Of a stretch of 64,000 nt of DNA, positions 26,935 to 40,946 are shown in pieces. Position 1 is the stretch's first letter. Each line of letters begins with the position of its first letter. The DNA comes from Xestospongia muta (lineage: Eukaryota > Porifera > Demospongiae > Haplosclerida > Petrosiidae): positions 27,653,745-27,717,744 of the forward strand of contig OY848917.1 in NCBI GenBank assembly GCA_963693285.1, given 5' to 3'. A program made the translations under genes and the position numbers. The notes beneath the pieces are model-generated. The model made no database searches and had not been told where the DNA came from. It was given only the letters and a program-made list of their open reading frames with translations.

Positions 26935-28790
26935 TTATTAAAACATATTAATTAAAGCTGATTTTAAGATAGTGACAAAATTGATATTTTAACAGAAGAA
27001 AGCATGTCACAGACTGTACCTGGCAAGTATAAAATTAAATTAAATGTTCTGAAAATTTTGAAAAAGAACTTTAGAATTAAAGGATGTTGGGAACTCAAGT
27101 TGGGTGATGAGAAATGATGATGAACAAGAAAATGTACAAAGATAAGAGAAGTTTGTGACACACAACTATCAAAAACATAACATTCTCTTGAGGAGACTGT
27201 TATCAAGAAAATGATTAGAGGTATCAAAGATAGATTTTTCTTGATATTATCATAAATTTAGAATTGGATTTATTGATTGTAAGGAGCGTAGATTGCAGCA
27301 AAAAAGATAACATAGACTGAAGAGAAAAAACTCATAAAAAGATTTTGTAGAACAAGAAACAAATATATCTTTTGCATATAATGCAAAGGAATATGTGCTA
27401 GAGAGGGAGATAGTAGAAATATCATTTGTATATAAGATGAAGAGTAATGGACTTAATATAGATCCCATAGACACACCTGAGAGAACTTTAAATTTAAAAG
27501 AACAAGAACAATCTACAAGAAACTGTTGGCTACAATTAGACAAATACTTTTTAAACAACGAAACAGCAAAAATAGGGACATTGTAAGACATTAAATTCTT
27601 TATAAGATCAATGAAAATCCAACAAATTGAATAATTAGAATCAAGCAGTGAAAACCAAGAAGCAGCAAGAGCAGACTCAATAGAATGACCTGGTCTGAAT
27701 ACATCATCTGGTTTTTGACCTATTTCATTACTTCTATTTATTTGTAATGTCTTTAAGAAGCACAGTATGGAGAGGATGAATTAGACTTAGAGATCAAACT
27801 AACATTACAATTTTCAAATTAGAAGGGAATACTTTACATCTTTGCTGCAAATCCATCTGGACTTGAGAAGTGTCAGTTATGTGATTAATTGAAATAAAAC
27901 AGGAACAGAAAATTGAAATGGTAACTCATTTGAAAGATCAACACTCACAGTATATTGAAAGATTAACAGAAAAATTAAAACAATGATTAAAGTTGTTAGC
28001 ATATTCTTCTTTGAGAGGGAAGTGAAGGCCATTATCAGAAACAGAGAGAGAGTGGAGTGAAGGCCACACAAACATAATCAAAAAGAAAGAGAGAGGATTT
28101 ATTATGTGGTTTCATTAAAAGAAACCAAACAGATTTAGAAAATAATTTGCCAAAGAATATAGGCTTTGAGTTGATATTGATACGAAAGAGTTTTGTTTCT
28201 AAATTTACGATAATGTCACACGAGGCCAGATGACTTAGTTATCTTAGCTATAACATTGACATAGTACTTTTTCTTGTTAAAGACAAAAGAATTGGCAGGA
28301 GGGAAGAAAGTAAGATAGTAATGAACTTCATAAAGACAGTGCACTCTAAAACTCCAACATAAACTTCTTTGATAACTGACCGTAAAAAGTTAACATCAGA
28401 AGAAAAGAAAGAATCTTAGGAAATTGAAGAAAAGATTTTGAAAATTGAGATTTACTATAAAGCCAAACCAAAAATGGAAAAGTTAGTAAAATTGAATTAT
28501 GGTCAAAAGAAGAAAGTGAGGTAAAATTACAGAATCACATGGATAAGTTTGGTGAAACAAATGCAAAGACAAGAATGAAGGATCAACCAGAATGAGAAAA
28601 AAGAGGTATACTCGTGGATAAGTTGGTTTAAGCAAACGGAATCAGAAAAGTATATTAAGTTTATCAAGTAAAGTGAAGGAATTCAAATAATCAATGTTGA
28701 ATAATAACAAAGATTAGGTATGTGAATAGGGTCAGTTAATGAAATAAAATAGATGAGATGGATGAGATCATACATACAGCTAACAAAAGT
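26935..28790 (-). mobile_element. Eroded non-LTR retrotransposon, copy Y
   Basis: Best-preserved copy. The minus-strand frame 27591-27250 reads LFKKYLSN, then FKVLSGVSMGSILSPLLF, then ILYTNDIS and YAKDIF. These line up with the YL.NR...V.SGVPQGSILGPLLF..YINDI...YADD blocks of non-LTR reverse transcriptases; the catalytic A/Y-x-D-D reads YAKD, so the enzyme is dead. No endonuclease domain could be identified. The element lies tandemly with copy X in the same orientation. Confidence 0.75.
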
Positions 28791-28887
28791 ACTTGGAAAT
28801 TACTAAATATAATGAACATTAAAAATAAACCACAACAATATATATTAACATACACATAAAAAAATAAAAGTTTACTGTATATATTTC

Positions 28888-31800
28888 TCAATATTTATAA
28901 AGATCATCATAACTTGGAGGAGGTGGCACCCTCAATGTCTTTGGTTCCAAATTGATCTCCTGATCTGTATAGACAGTGTTACCTGCAGGAGTTACAAGGT
29001 ATGGATATTGAGCAGGTGGTTGCTGTGGATATGAAGGTGGTGGTTGCTGTGCTAAAGGATGTGATGCTGTATTGGGTTGAATAGTACCAGTAGATCTGAG
29101 CTCAACTTGTTGGCTATTGAAGGTTTGAATACGACTCTTGCGATGTTTTATAATAACAATAGCAGTTATACACCAAATTGTTACCACAATAATTACAAAA
29201 ATAAAACCACCTATTACACCACCAACAACTGGTCCAATTATGCTTGATGCTAACAATGAAAAAACACAGACAATATACCAATCATCATTATGTAAATAAT
29301 AAACACATTTTCTATAAAATAAAGTAAATGTAGGAATGGCTAATGTCAGTCCTTTACAATGAATACAAGCAAAATGGTACAGATGGCAATTTCATCATCT
29401 CTATAAAATAGCACAGGCACAAAAATAAAGAGGATGTTAATAAACTATAATTAAAAAATGTAAACCCAAAAATATTGATTTTTGTGAATACCATGACAAC
29501 AGATATTATTATATACCATTAGTTATAAAATTATAACTGACATTTACTAAACATGTTACTTACTGTAACTATTTCCACAAACAACTCCAGCATCCTCACT
29601 ATGATCACAATTATGTGACCCAATACCATTATGAGAACAAGAGAAGATGGATGCTTCATTACTAATACATTGAACATTATCTAATAATATTGAGCCATTC
29701 CCCTGACCAAAGTAAGCACCACCTCTAGCAATAGCACCTGAAGTAAAGTACAATTACATAATATATGGAGTATATAGTCTTACCAGAGCTAGGATAATTC
29801 AACATTCTACATACAACTTTAGCATCATTATTATCCCAGAAATCAACACATACTGTACCCTACTGATTATTAGCACACACTTCTACACGACCAGATGTGC
29901 TATTAAAGCCATCAACTAAACGAATATCACCATTAGTACAACTTTCTTTATAAAAAATCAAGATAAATCAGAAAATATCTTAATAATACAATGAACCTGT
30001 TTTACTTCCAGAACATCTCACACTCACATCTTCACCATGAACACAATTATGACTACCTAGTCCTCTATTAGAACATTGTAGTAATGTTAACTCAGATCCT
30101 GAGCAACCAAGATTATCCAGCCATATTGGACCAGTTCCTCGTCCAAAATAGGCACTACTGTAATATGTATAGACTGATGAATAAAAAAACTCATAAAATA
30201 AATAAAAACATTTTATTGGTAGATATTACCTGATGAATATCCTAGCTGATGACATACAACTCTAGCATCACTACTGTCAAAACCATCATCACATACAGTC
30301 CCCTATGTATTGTTAACACATAATTCTACTCTTCCTCGATTTGTATAGCTAGTACTACCTGCTAGTCTAACAATACCAGTAGTACAACCTGATGGAGATA
30401 AAATATGGATCTGTTCATGCACATATAAAGTCTGGAACAATTAGTTTAGTTAGTTACAATCACATACTAATATACAATCTATTATAATAGTAGTATGTTA
30501 TAGTAGGAATTGACAAAGTACAAATTATTATTTAACATATTATATCACAATGTAATATAATAGTAACCCTACGAGTAAACTAATTAGATTATATATCACT
30601 TATACATACATAACTAAAATTCCATTAGTATGTAAACTTCAATGTCAATATAATTGTATGTATGACACAACTTGAAATAACTGTTAGATTATATTCAATG
30701 TGGTAAACTCAAGTAAAGGCTCTTTAACAGTGCAATCCATAATCAAACAAACATATGCTTGTCTAATGTAAGTAAATTAGCATAGCTCAAAAGAGAATAC
30801 AAAATAATCCTTTACAAAAGAGAACATTAAATAAATATTAAAGTTTATTGTCCAACTCTTATATAATGCTTCCCAATGCTGATCATCTGTTAGATTATAT
30901 CTCTTACTCCATAGATAATGTTGTAATTACATTATAATTACTATCTAACATGGAAGCACTGCAGGAAATATCAATAATAACACAAACATGTATCAAGTAT
31001 TTATAATGAATGTATATGAAATTTACTTTGAATATTTCTCATATTAATACATCATTAATATATTAAGTAATAAAAATAATATTAGTAGGAATTCAATTAA
31101 TACATTATTGATATCAATACCATTTTAAAATATAATATAAGAAAATTAGAATTCCTAGTATTAACTGATTAGTGTTAATTTTGAGTATGGCTCCTTTTTA
31201 TTATCATAATTTATACTATTAACAAAATTATATATCCATATATATCATAAAGCCCCAGGGGGTCACACAATAGACTGTTAATATGGTGTTACTTAATAAA
31301 CTTACAAGAAACAATAAAGAAATCAACAGCACAATTATGTAGTGTTGTTTATAATTTTGTTTTTGTTGTTTATTTAATTCAGTTAGAATGAAAGGCACTA
31401 AAGTGCCGAACCTCGCTGTAGTTTCTAAGTTATTTATAAATTCTATGCTAGCTTAGGCCCAGCTATGATGTTGTTATTGCAAGAAAATTTATTAACATTC
31501 CAGAAGGTGTGGTTATAAAATGGCAAGCTTTGTCATTCTGTATATGCTCATTAATTGTTGCTTGATTTCTAGCTTTGTCATGTTTGTGAAGCAGTAACTG
31601 AATAAGTGATAGTATCATTCAATTCCCAAGCAAGATTAAGTGCTACTTTCGTGATGAAAAGTTTCTCTGAGTCTTTACATGATTCTTTAAAATCTATCAA
31701 TATTTCATATACAAAATTTATTATAACTTGAAGATGAAACCGTCTTTGGAAACGTCCCGTGGTACAAATATAAATCGATATATTATCTATTAGTAGCAGT

Positions 31801-32489
31801 CCTTTCAGTGCTTGGAGACGTTTCCTGAATGCGTTACTTCGCTCCAAGTCCACAAAACATTTTTCAGAACTTTTCTAACGATTACTTCGACCAACGGCCT
31901 TCTGTCTTGCTGATCCGTATTCCTCTGAGATTGTTTACAACATACTAAAAAATCTCCACGTTAAGTTTTTTACTTTTCGAGAAACGGCACTTGACCTCTG
32001 CAGCCTGAAAAAATCTATCAATATTTCATATACAAAATTTATTGTAACTTGAAGATGAAACCTTCTTTGGAAACGTCCCGTGGTACAAATATAAATCGAT
32101 ATATTATCTATTAGTAGCAGTCTTTTCAGTGCTTGGAGACGTTTCCTGAATGCGTTACTTCGCTCCAAGTCCACAAAACATTTTTCAGAACTTTTCTAAC
32201 GATTACTTCGACCAACGGCCTTCTGTCTTGCTGATCCGTATTCCTCTGAGATTGTTTACAACATACTAAAAAATCTCCACGTTAAGTTTTTTACTTTTCG
32301 AGAAACGGCACTTGACCTCTGCAGCCTGAAAATTCTTTTGCGAGTTTTAAGCTTCTGTTTTCCTTGACGATGTTCTTGACACTACTGTTGTAAAGTCCAC
32401 ATGCTTTTCTATTCGTTGCTAAACGTTGGTAGCTGCTAATGCTTCGGTTGCCAAGTTATAGCAGTTCAAAAAAAACAACTCTGGTAACA

Positions 32490-32528
<39 letters not shown>

Positions 32529-33317
32529 ACTACAGTACCCTCGCTATGCGCCCACGCACAGCGAGGTTAATAAATTTATATCTGCTAATTATCTTAATTC
32601 CTAACAAGTAGCTGTATTTAGATAATATACAATGTGTGTGAACAAGGTTGATGTACATAGTAACTGAATCGAATATATGCTTTATAAGAGTAGTCTGAAA
32701 ACAAGTTTGTCTAGTAAGTCTATAATAGTAATAAATATGAACAAAGTCATTAACATCACTGTTATAAAAAAATATGGTCTTGAAATTATTGAGATACGCC
32801 TGAGTGAACTCAAAGCCTTGCCTAATTATGCTAAAATTTTCACTTATTATTTTATTCTCCTATGCTATCAAATCCATCCTATTATTCTCACAGATTTTAG
32901 CTATTATTATTTTGATTACTTCAATTATATTTTTATTTTGTATAGAAGAATCAATGACAATAAATGAATTCATCAGAACAACAGTCTTATTGTAAACGTG
33001 GTTAGACAGACTGGAGCTAAACTAACAGTGTTCATCTAACTGTGTTTTCATGTACAAAATGCCTGTATAACTCGATAGAATAGTAAAATGGTATTACAAT
33101 ACAAAACTTGAAATTTATAACTGTACACTCTATATACATACATGAAGATCAAATAATAAGACATTAGTGCTAACCGTCACTACTGAGACAGCAATGATAA
33201 GGTAATAACGTGGGATGATACATAACAATATATTTACTTACCACACGTAGAGCAAATGTAATAGGTCAAAAAAGTTACAAGAAGAAAGAAAGCAGAGAGC
33301 TGTCGTAATTCGACCAT
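28888..33317 (-). pseudogene. SRCR-B: paralogue of SRCR-A with two in-frame TAG codons
   Basis: Exon for exon the same structure and lengths as SRCR-A: 33317-33242 (signal peptide MVELRQLSAFFLLVTFLTYY), 30388-30230, 30173-29997, 29945-29784, 29737-29564, 29249-28888. All exon lengths and phases are preserved and the tail ends VPPPPSYDDLYKY. The only disruptions I find are TAG at 30305-30303 and at 29862-29860, each replacing the Trp of the conserved WGTVC motif in SRCR 1 and SRCR 2. The acceptor of exon 4 is weaker (ataaag). Read literally it is a pseudogene truncated in SRCR 1. A second reading is given in the findings. Confidence 0.85.
31409..32568. mobile_element. TIR element in SRCR-B intron 1, with internal 321-bp duplication
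   Basis: Flanked by perfect 11-bp inverted ends aacctcgctgt (31409-31419; reverse complement at 32558-32568), with a subterminal hairpin at each end (ggcactaaagtgcc just outside the left, cctcgct...agcgagg at the right). SRCR-A intron 1 lacks the insert, its sequence being continuous from ttcagttgagg to ttaattcctaacaag. Inside, 31691-32011 and 32012-32332 are near-identical tandem copies, each with an open minus frame starting MDLERSNAFRKRLQALK that I do not recognise. An (AC)n tract lies at 32492-32523. Base composition is visibly more GC-rich than the intron around it. Confidence 0.7.
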
Positions 33318-33865
33318 TTCCAGATCACAACCGTCATATGATGACATCACCTACATTATTAACTCTAATTCTATGACACATGTGATGTCATCATCAGAGT
33401 ACAAGTTACATCATCATACAAGTTACACCAAGAAGCACTCCAAATATCATGTATATAGTAAGCAGTAGTGTTAATGTCTCATAATAACTAATTAATTTCT
33501 GAACCCAAAAGTACAACTGATGTATATAGCGTCGTACAAGATGTAGTCTTAATGTTTATAGAAACATAGCAATCCAGTTACTATATAACAGCAAATACAT
33601 ATACCTTAATGATATCATTGTGTTGTGATAATTGTTTCACTAAGTTTCAAGAATAACAAAGGCAAATACAATTAAGTTGATATAGTGACTAAGGAAAACA
33701 GATTCTATTCAAGAGGTTGATTTACATTATTCAATACTAATCAACTCATTACAATTTATGATCAAAGTTTGTACAGATTTGATAACAAGAGCAAAACACA
33801 ATTAAGTAGCTGAAAACCAAAATAAACTAAACTTAATATAGCAGTATATAGCAATGACAATTCAA
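33318..33865. other. Spacer between SRCR-B start and SRCR-C end
   Basis: No gene seen. It contains a short inverted pair around 33348-33400 (gatgacatcacctac / tgtgatgtcatcatc), and CRE-like tgatgtcatc and tgacatca motifs that could act in the SRCR-B promoter, 30-75 bp upstream of its ATG. Functional status unknown. Confidence 0.35.
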
Positions 33866-36800
33866 TCAGATATAGCATATATTTTTAATTATTAAAGAGT
33901 TCAACATAACTTGAAGGAGGAGGAACTGACATGTATTACCATTAAAGCCACAATAGCTGTTAACATAATAGAACCAATTGTACCACCAGAAACTGCTCCA
34001 GGCATGTTTGATGCTAGAAAACAATATATGATCACATGCTAAAAGGTTGTAACAAAACTTTATCATTGATAATAGTTTGTTAACCGTTATCACTCTCCAC
34101 AAGATAACACCTACAAGATCTATGCACTTAAATACATCTAGATACTTATATTAATACATGTAGGCTGATCAAAACAATAAGATCAGTAGTGACAGCATGG
34201 GTAACCAACATGAGTAATTCAGCTGCTCTGTGACGAGGGTTCTGTACTTTAGTGCTTTTCATTAATTATATAATATTATATGCATTCTAGCTCATGCAGA
34301 ACCTGACTTATTAAATCAGCCAAAATATTGGTGGGAGAGTATTGTCATACATCATACTTTATGCTCTAGCATTGACTTACTAACACCACGACATGTAGTC
34401 CTTAATGTTGACACTGATAACAAACTCCTTGGATTACCTACAAATGTAGTGTGATTTCGTTAGTAGTGGTAGTCTATACTATATTTGTTGTGTTGTACTT
34501 AAACATATGATATTATAACAACAAGTTGTTTGAATCAATATACTGTTCCTTTGTGCATTTAATTTTCTCAAAGCAATATTTTCTGGATTATATTGAGGCC
34601 AATATATTTAGCCATTAAATTATAACCCAAATTTTAATTTTAATAAACAACTCTAAATTCATTCAATTTCAACATGATCAACTGCATATTAGTACATAAA
34701 AGTGATTGCAGACATGTAAAGATAGTAATGATTATAAACTCTTAAAAATTAAAATATCCCTAAAATTAGATTACACAATAATACTTATGATAACACACAA
34801 TACAAATATAAACTCATTATGAACTTACTACATTGGAGAGTGACATCTTCAGAGTGGCCACATCTATCATTAGGATTAACAGGACAACTTTGACATGAAC
34901 CCAAACAGGAGAAACTATTACTACAAGGTAAGGTTCTCATCCAAATATTTTGAGAAGAGTTTCCAGGTCTACACAACAGAATACACTAATAAATTCTGTT
35001 TTACTATATAGACATACAAGGTAAGATGATTATAACTTATATAGTTAGAATATCCTAATTGTTTGCAGAGTACAAGTGCATCAGTAGAGTCAAATCCATC
35101 AATACATATTGTACCCCATTGTCCATTACAGTAAACCTCCACACGTCCTTCATTAGAGTATATTCCTCCTTGAAGACGTATCATACCAGGGTAAGGATTA
35201 CTGTCCCAGATTCTAGTGGCATCTAAATTATAATGTATATAAATGCTAGATACAACAATAAGTATACTGACAGCAAGACACAGTAGCATCATGATTGTTG
35301 CTGTTCACATATCCACAATCAATAACGGTAGAATAAAAACACTGTAGGATAGTGAGGTAGTTGTTGAAAGGACAGCTGACATTATCCAGTAACATGGGAC
35401 TGTTGTCAATACCATACCTATAACAAAGGGTGATTAATTAAATTTATATTAAATATAAATTAATGTATTACTAACGATGAATTTCTATCACTATAGTAGT
35501 TAGAGGCTCCAGTATATCCTAACTGATGACAAATGACATCAGCTTCATAGTGATTATAATAGGAGTCATCACAGATATTGCCCCACCTATTGTTAATATA
35601 GATCTGTACTATACCATAATAATAGGAGGATGAGGTGGCTCCATTACGATAGAGACGTACAGTACCCTCTGAAACTAATCAATAATTGATATCATAAATG
35701 ATCAAAACAGATAAAGATGTACCTATTGGAGCACAAGAGTCTCTAGTGACAACAGTAGTATATGGTGTATTAAAAGCTAAAAATAGTAAATTTTCAATAG
35801 AGGACACATTATTTATTAGAGCTAACTTACCACATTCAATAGTTACATCATTTGAATGACTACAACCAGTATTAGCAGTAATTGGACAAGTATTACTGTC
35901 AACAAAACAGGAGTCTGAGTTTGAACTGATCATATTGGAGATCCAAATTGGTTTAGATGAACTTGCAGGTCTATAAATAAGTAATCCAACTACTATACTA
36001 ACCAAAATAATTATACCTTACATTGTCAGTTGGTTATAATTTGAGTACCTAGTATATCCCAGTTGTTTACAGATAGTATTAGCATCAACAGAACTAAACC
36101 CTTTATCACATATTGTTCCCCATTGTCCATTGCAGTAGACCTCCACACGTCCTAGATTATAAAAACCACCTCCCTGGAGACGTATCATACCAGGGTAAGG
36201 AGTATTGTCCCAGATCCTTGTAGTATCTGTAAAAATATTTTACATGAAAAATAATATCATTTATCACTCACAGCAATATACAGTAGCATCATAAGAGTTA
36301 GATTTACATCCACTATATATGTGTGTAGAGTAGGAACACTGTAAGATTATGAGGTAGTTGCTGTTATCACAGATGACACGATTTAGTAACATGGAGTTAA
36401 AATCTGTGCCATAGCTAGTCATGATAGATATTAACGTATATTGACTTTGGAAATTTCACCTCATTAATCCAGCTCTAGAGTAACTAGAGGCTCCAGTATA
36501 TCCTAACTGATGACAGATGACATCAGCTTCATTTTGATCATATTGTACATCATCACAGATATTACCCCACTGTCCATTGTAGCGTATTTGTATGATACCA
36601 TAGTAATAGGAGGATGAGGTAATTCCATTGCGATAAATGGCAATAGTCCCATCACTCACAACTATACACATGTGAAAATTTAGCAAATATGAAATGCTAT
36701 TGTATTCTTACTACAAACAACTCCAGCATCCTCACTATGATCACAATTTGATGACCCAATACCATTTTGAGTACAAGAGAAGATGGATGATTCATTACCA

Positions 36801-38094
36801 GTACATTGAACATTATCTAATAAAATTGAGCCACTCCCCTGACCAAAGTAAGCCCTACTTTTAGCAATAGCACCTGAAGTAAAGTACAATTACATAATAT
36901 ATAGAGTATATAGTCTTACCAGAACTAGGATAATTCAACATTCTACATACAACTTTAGCATCATTATTATCCCAGCTATCATCACATACTGTACCCCACT
37001 GATTATTAGCACATACTTCTACACGACCAGATGTGCTACTAGAACTACCAGCTAGACGAATATCACCATTAGTACAAGTGCCTGGAAAGATAATGGTTAT
37101 CATGTCTCATTGCAAAGCAATAGCATTTAAATTGAATACAAATTAAGAAAAAATATATATCATGTTATACTAACCTTTAAGACAAACAACTCCAGCATCT
37201 TGACTATGACGACAATTATGTGACCCAATACTGTTACGAGAACAAAAGAAGATGGAGACTTCATTACCAGTACAATGAACATTATCGAATAGTATTGAAC
37301 CACTCCCCTGATCAAAGTAAGCACTACCTCTAGCAATAGGTCCTGAAGTAAGTACAAGTACATAATATATGGAGTATATAGTCTTACCAGAGTTAGGATA
37401 ATTCAACATTCTACATACAACTTTAGCATCATTATTATCCCAGTAATCATCACATACTGTACCCCACTGATTATTAGCACACACTTCTACGCGACCAGAT
37501 GTTCCATTAAAACCATCAACTAGACTAACATCACCATTAGTACAAGTCCCTGTATAAAAACATTAAGATATATCAAAATATTTTAAATTTATGCAAGGAA
37601 CCTGTTTTATTTCCAGAGCACTCCACAATCACATCTTCATAATGACCACAATAAATACTACCAAATCCTCTATGAGGACATTGTAGTAATGATAACTCAG
37701 AGCCAGAGCAACGAAGATAATCCAGCCATATTGGACCTTTCCCATATCCATATATATAATATGTATGAACTGATGAATAAATAACTAGTTAAATAAAGTT
37801 CTTTTATTGGTAAATATTACCTGATGGATATCCAAGTTGATGACATATAACTCTAGCATCATTAATGTCAAAGCTATGACGACATACAGTCCCCCATGCA
37901 TTGTTAACACATATTTCTACTCTTCCTCGATTTGTATAGCTACTACCTGCCAGTCTAACAACACCAGTAGTACAACCTATTGGATATATATAGTGTCCTC
38001 ATCATTTAATATATACATCATTTTCTTTACCTATAGTAGACAATGGTAGAAAACAAAGTAGAATTATTACTTTAAAATTGTAATAGCCTCTCAT
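33866..38094 (-). CDS. SRCR-C: seven-domain SRCR protein with frameshifted membrane exon
   Basis: Seventeen exons with consistent phases, 865 residues: signal peptide 38094-38031 ([19 protein letters not shown]); SRCR 1 (37976-37821, 37769-37602); SRCR 2 (37549-37388, 37342-37175); SRCR 3 (37081-36920, 36873-36712); divergent domain 4 (36661-36460, 36414-36272); domain 5 (36226-36049, 35970-35831); an 18-residue linker (35776-35723); domain 6 (35674-35476, 35417-35272); domain 7 (35222-35018, 34968-34829); last exon 34014-33866. Domains 4-5 and 6-7 are a duplicated pair ([26 protein letters not shown]). The last exon begins like the SRCR-A membrane exon ([11 protein letters not shown]) but one extra base shifts the frame, so the helix and PPxY tail are lost. 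It may be secreted or dying. Confidence 0.8.
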
Positions 38095-38130
38095 CTTTAG
38101 ACAAAGACAATCCGTTTATGACCAAGAGCC

Positions 38131-39563
38131 GTCAGCTCTTTTAAATGATATCATTTTAACTAAAGTAACAAAAAACCATTAAACCAACTCAAACGTCATC
38201 AAGTCATTTGACAAAGTAACTTTACCTATGCTATTCTACCTACACAAATTAACACTTACGTGTCATATTAGACAACTGGCAGGTGATAGTCCTAATATAC
38301 AATCTTTATAATATAATGCTAAATGTTTCCCAATCTACATGCAAATAAATCATAATTTGATAGTTGTATGACTTCTAAGGTACAGACATTAAATAGTACC
38401 TAAATAGCCTAATACAAATTAAAACATAATGAGAAATCCAAGTAACTTTTAGGAAGAAGAAGATTATTATATGCAACAACAGCAGACATTTTATAGAATT
38501 AAATATTGATTTACATAACATTATCAATCCCTCAACGACAGTCCATTAGTTGTGATAATAATATAATAACAATTCTTTAAATTTCTAAAACCCAAAAAAA
38601 TTGTAACATACACTGCAAAAAAAGATGGTTGATTTAACTATTATTTGGTTATACTAGTTGCAATTGCAAACTTATTTTTGTCAAAAAAGTAATCTTAATA
38701 CTGTTTTCATTACTAATGTACTTCTGTTTATGTAGGTACAAAACTATCAATCTCATAGTACATCAGTAATTGAACAATTAATTTGTGAATTATTATAAAA
38801 TCTTCTAATTTTCATCATGAACAAAAGAATATACAAGAAATTTACAAGAAATAAGAGAAAGCAAAACAAGAAAACTTGAAGAAAATGAAATAACGAAAAA
38901 TTAACTACAAGAAACAATAATAATGAATAAAAATGTCTTGCATTTAAAGAAATAATGTATGAATGTAATATCAACAAAAAACATTTACATATGTACATGT
39001 ACATGTATAGCTAAAAGGCCTTCTAACAACAACATTATGACAATATTACAATCTCTTGCTTTAGTCATTTGATCTTACTAGGTATGGCTAAAGGTAGAAC
39101 CTTGCTAAGGAAGATCACTATAGACAATGAATCACATACAGACTTAAAATAAAATGTATGACCAAAACATATCTGATATACATGTACATTGTGATACAAG
39201 GTAGCTGTAAGATGGACAAGATAAAGTAACACAGTCAGGAAGTAATACTACCTGATAGGAAGTAACAGACTAATTAAGAAAATCTTTAGCTTACCACAAA
39301 TTGGATCTAATAAATGTAGTGATTGATTTAGTCTATCTTAATTTCTCCAAGACTTGCCCACTTCTTGTATATTACATCCTTGTATGTATTGTTATGGTAG
39401 TCTCTAAATATAATCAATAAAAAACTCAGAATAATTACAATGCTGTTAAATGGACTACAAGAACATAAATTGAAATCATTTATGTAATACACCATGTAAA
39501 TATTTATATGGCTGTGAAAGAATATTTCTTTCTGTCTACTGCTATCTAGTATGGACAAGAACA
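38131..39563. repeat. 1.43-kb tandem duplication upstream of SRCR-C, unit 1
   Basis: Begins gtcagctcttttaaatgatatc and matches unit 2 (39564 onward) nearly throughout; the junction falls at the second gtcagctctttt. It contains a truncated copy of the cactgta MITE (from about 38611), whose right part is deleted here. No gene is seen; a 76-codon minus ORF (39328-39558) is not conserved in unit 2. Confidence 0.85.
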
Positions 39564-40028
39564 GTCAGCTCTTTTAAATGATATCTTTTTAACTAAAGTA
39601 ACAAAAAACCATTAAACCAACTCAAATGTCATCAAGTCATTTGACAAACTAACTTTACACATGCTATTCTATTCATAAATATAAACACCTGTCATTTTAG
39701 ACAGTTGGCAGGTGATAGTCCTAATATACAATCTTTATAATATAATGCTAAATGTTTCCCAATCTACATGCAAATAAATCATAATTTGATAGTTGTATGA
39801 CTTCTAAGGTACAGACACTAAATAGTGTCAAATACAAATTAAAATAATATTCATTATGAAAAATCCATGTAACTTTTAGGAAGAAGTAGATCATTGTATC
39901 CAACAACAGCAGATATAGAATTAAATATCCATTTACATAACATTATCTCTTAACAACAGTCAATTGGTTGTGATAATAATACAATAACAATGCTTTAGAT
40001 TTATAAAACCCAAAAAATTGTAACATAT

Positions 40029-40247
40029 CACTGTAGAAAATAATGGTTGATTTAAGCAACATTTGGTTATATAGGTTGCAAATGCAAACTTATTTTTATC
40101 AAAAAGTAATTGTACTACTGTTTATGTAGCTACAAAACAATCAATCTCATAATACATCAGTAATCAAAATAGTATTATGTTTACATTTTGTATATACAAC
40201 CTGTATAACCATGTATTAGTTAATACAACCAATTAATTTTTACAGTG
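40029..40247. mobile_element. cactgta-family MITE, complete copy 1
   Basis: Terminal inverted repeats of about 22 bp: cactgtagaaaataatggttg at the left and the complement of cactgtaaaaattaattggttg at the right. A second complete copy is at 49654 and a truncated one near 38611. Confidence 0.7.
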
Positions 40248-40946
40248 TAGGTATAATGAATAAGTAATTTGTGAATTATAAAACCTTCTAATGTTCACCA
40301 TGAACAAGAGAATATACAAGAAATTTACAAGAAATAAGAGAAAACAAAACAAGAAACTTGAAGAAAATGAAGGAACAAAAATTAGCTACAATAAACAATG
40401 AATAAAAACGTATTGCATTTAAACAAATAAAGTATGAATGTAATATCAACAAGAGACAACTACATATCTACATGTACATGCATAGGTAAAAAGAAAGAAA
40501 GCCTTCTAATAACATCATTATAACAATATTACTATCTCTTGCATGTGTGCTTTAGTCATTTGATCTTACTAAGTGTGGCTAAAGTTATTTGTAGAGCCTT
40601 GCTAAGGAAGATACATATCACTATAGACTATGAATCACTTACAGACTTAAAATAAAATATATGATCAAAACATCTCTGATATATGTGTGTATTGTGATAC
40701 AAGGTAGCTGTAAGATGGACAAGATGAAGTAACACAGTCAGGAAGTAATACTACCTGATAGGAAGTATCTGACTAATTAAGATAATCTTTAGCTTAGCAC
40801 AAATTGCATCTAATAAATGTAGTGATTGAACACTTGCCCACTTCTTGTATATTACATCCTTCTATGTATCATTATGGTAGTCTCTAAATATAATCAATAA
40901 AAACTCATAGTAATTACAGTGTTGTTAAATGGACTACAAGAACATA

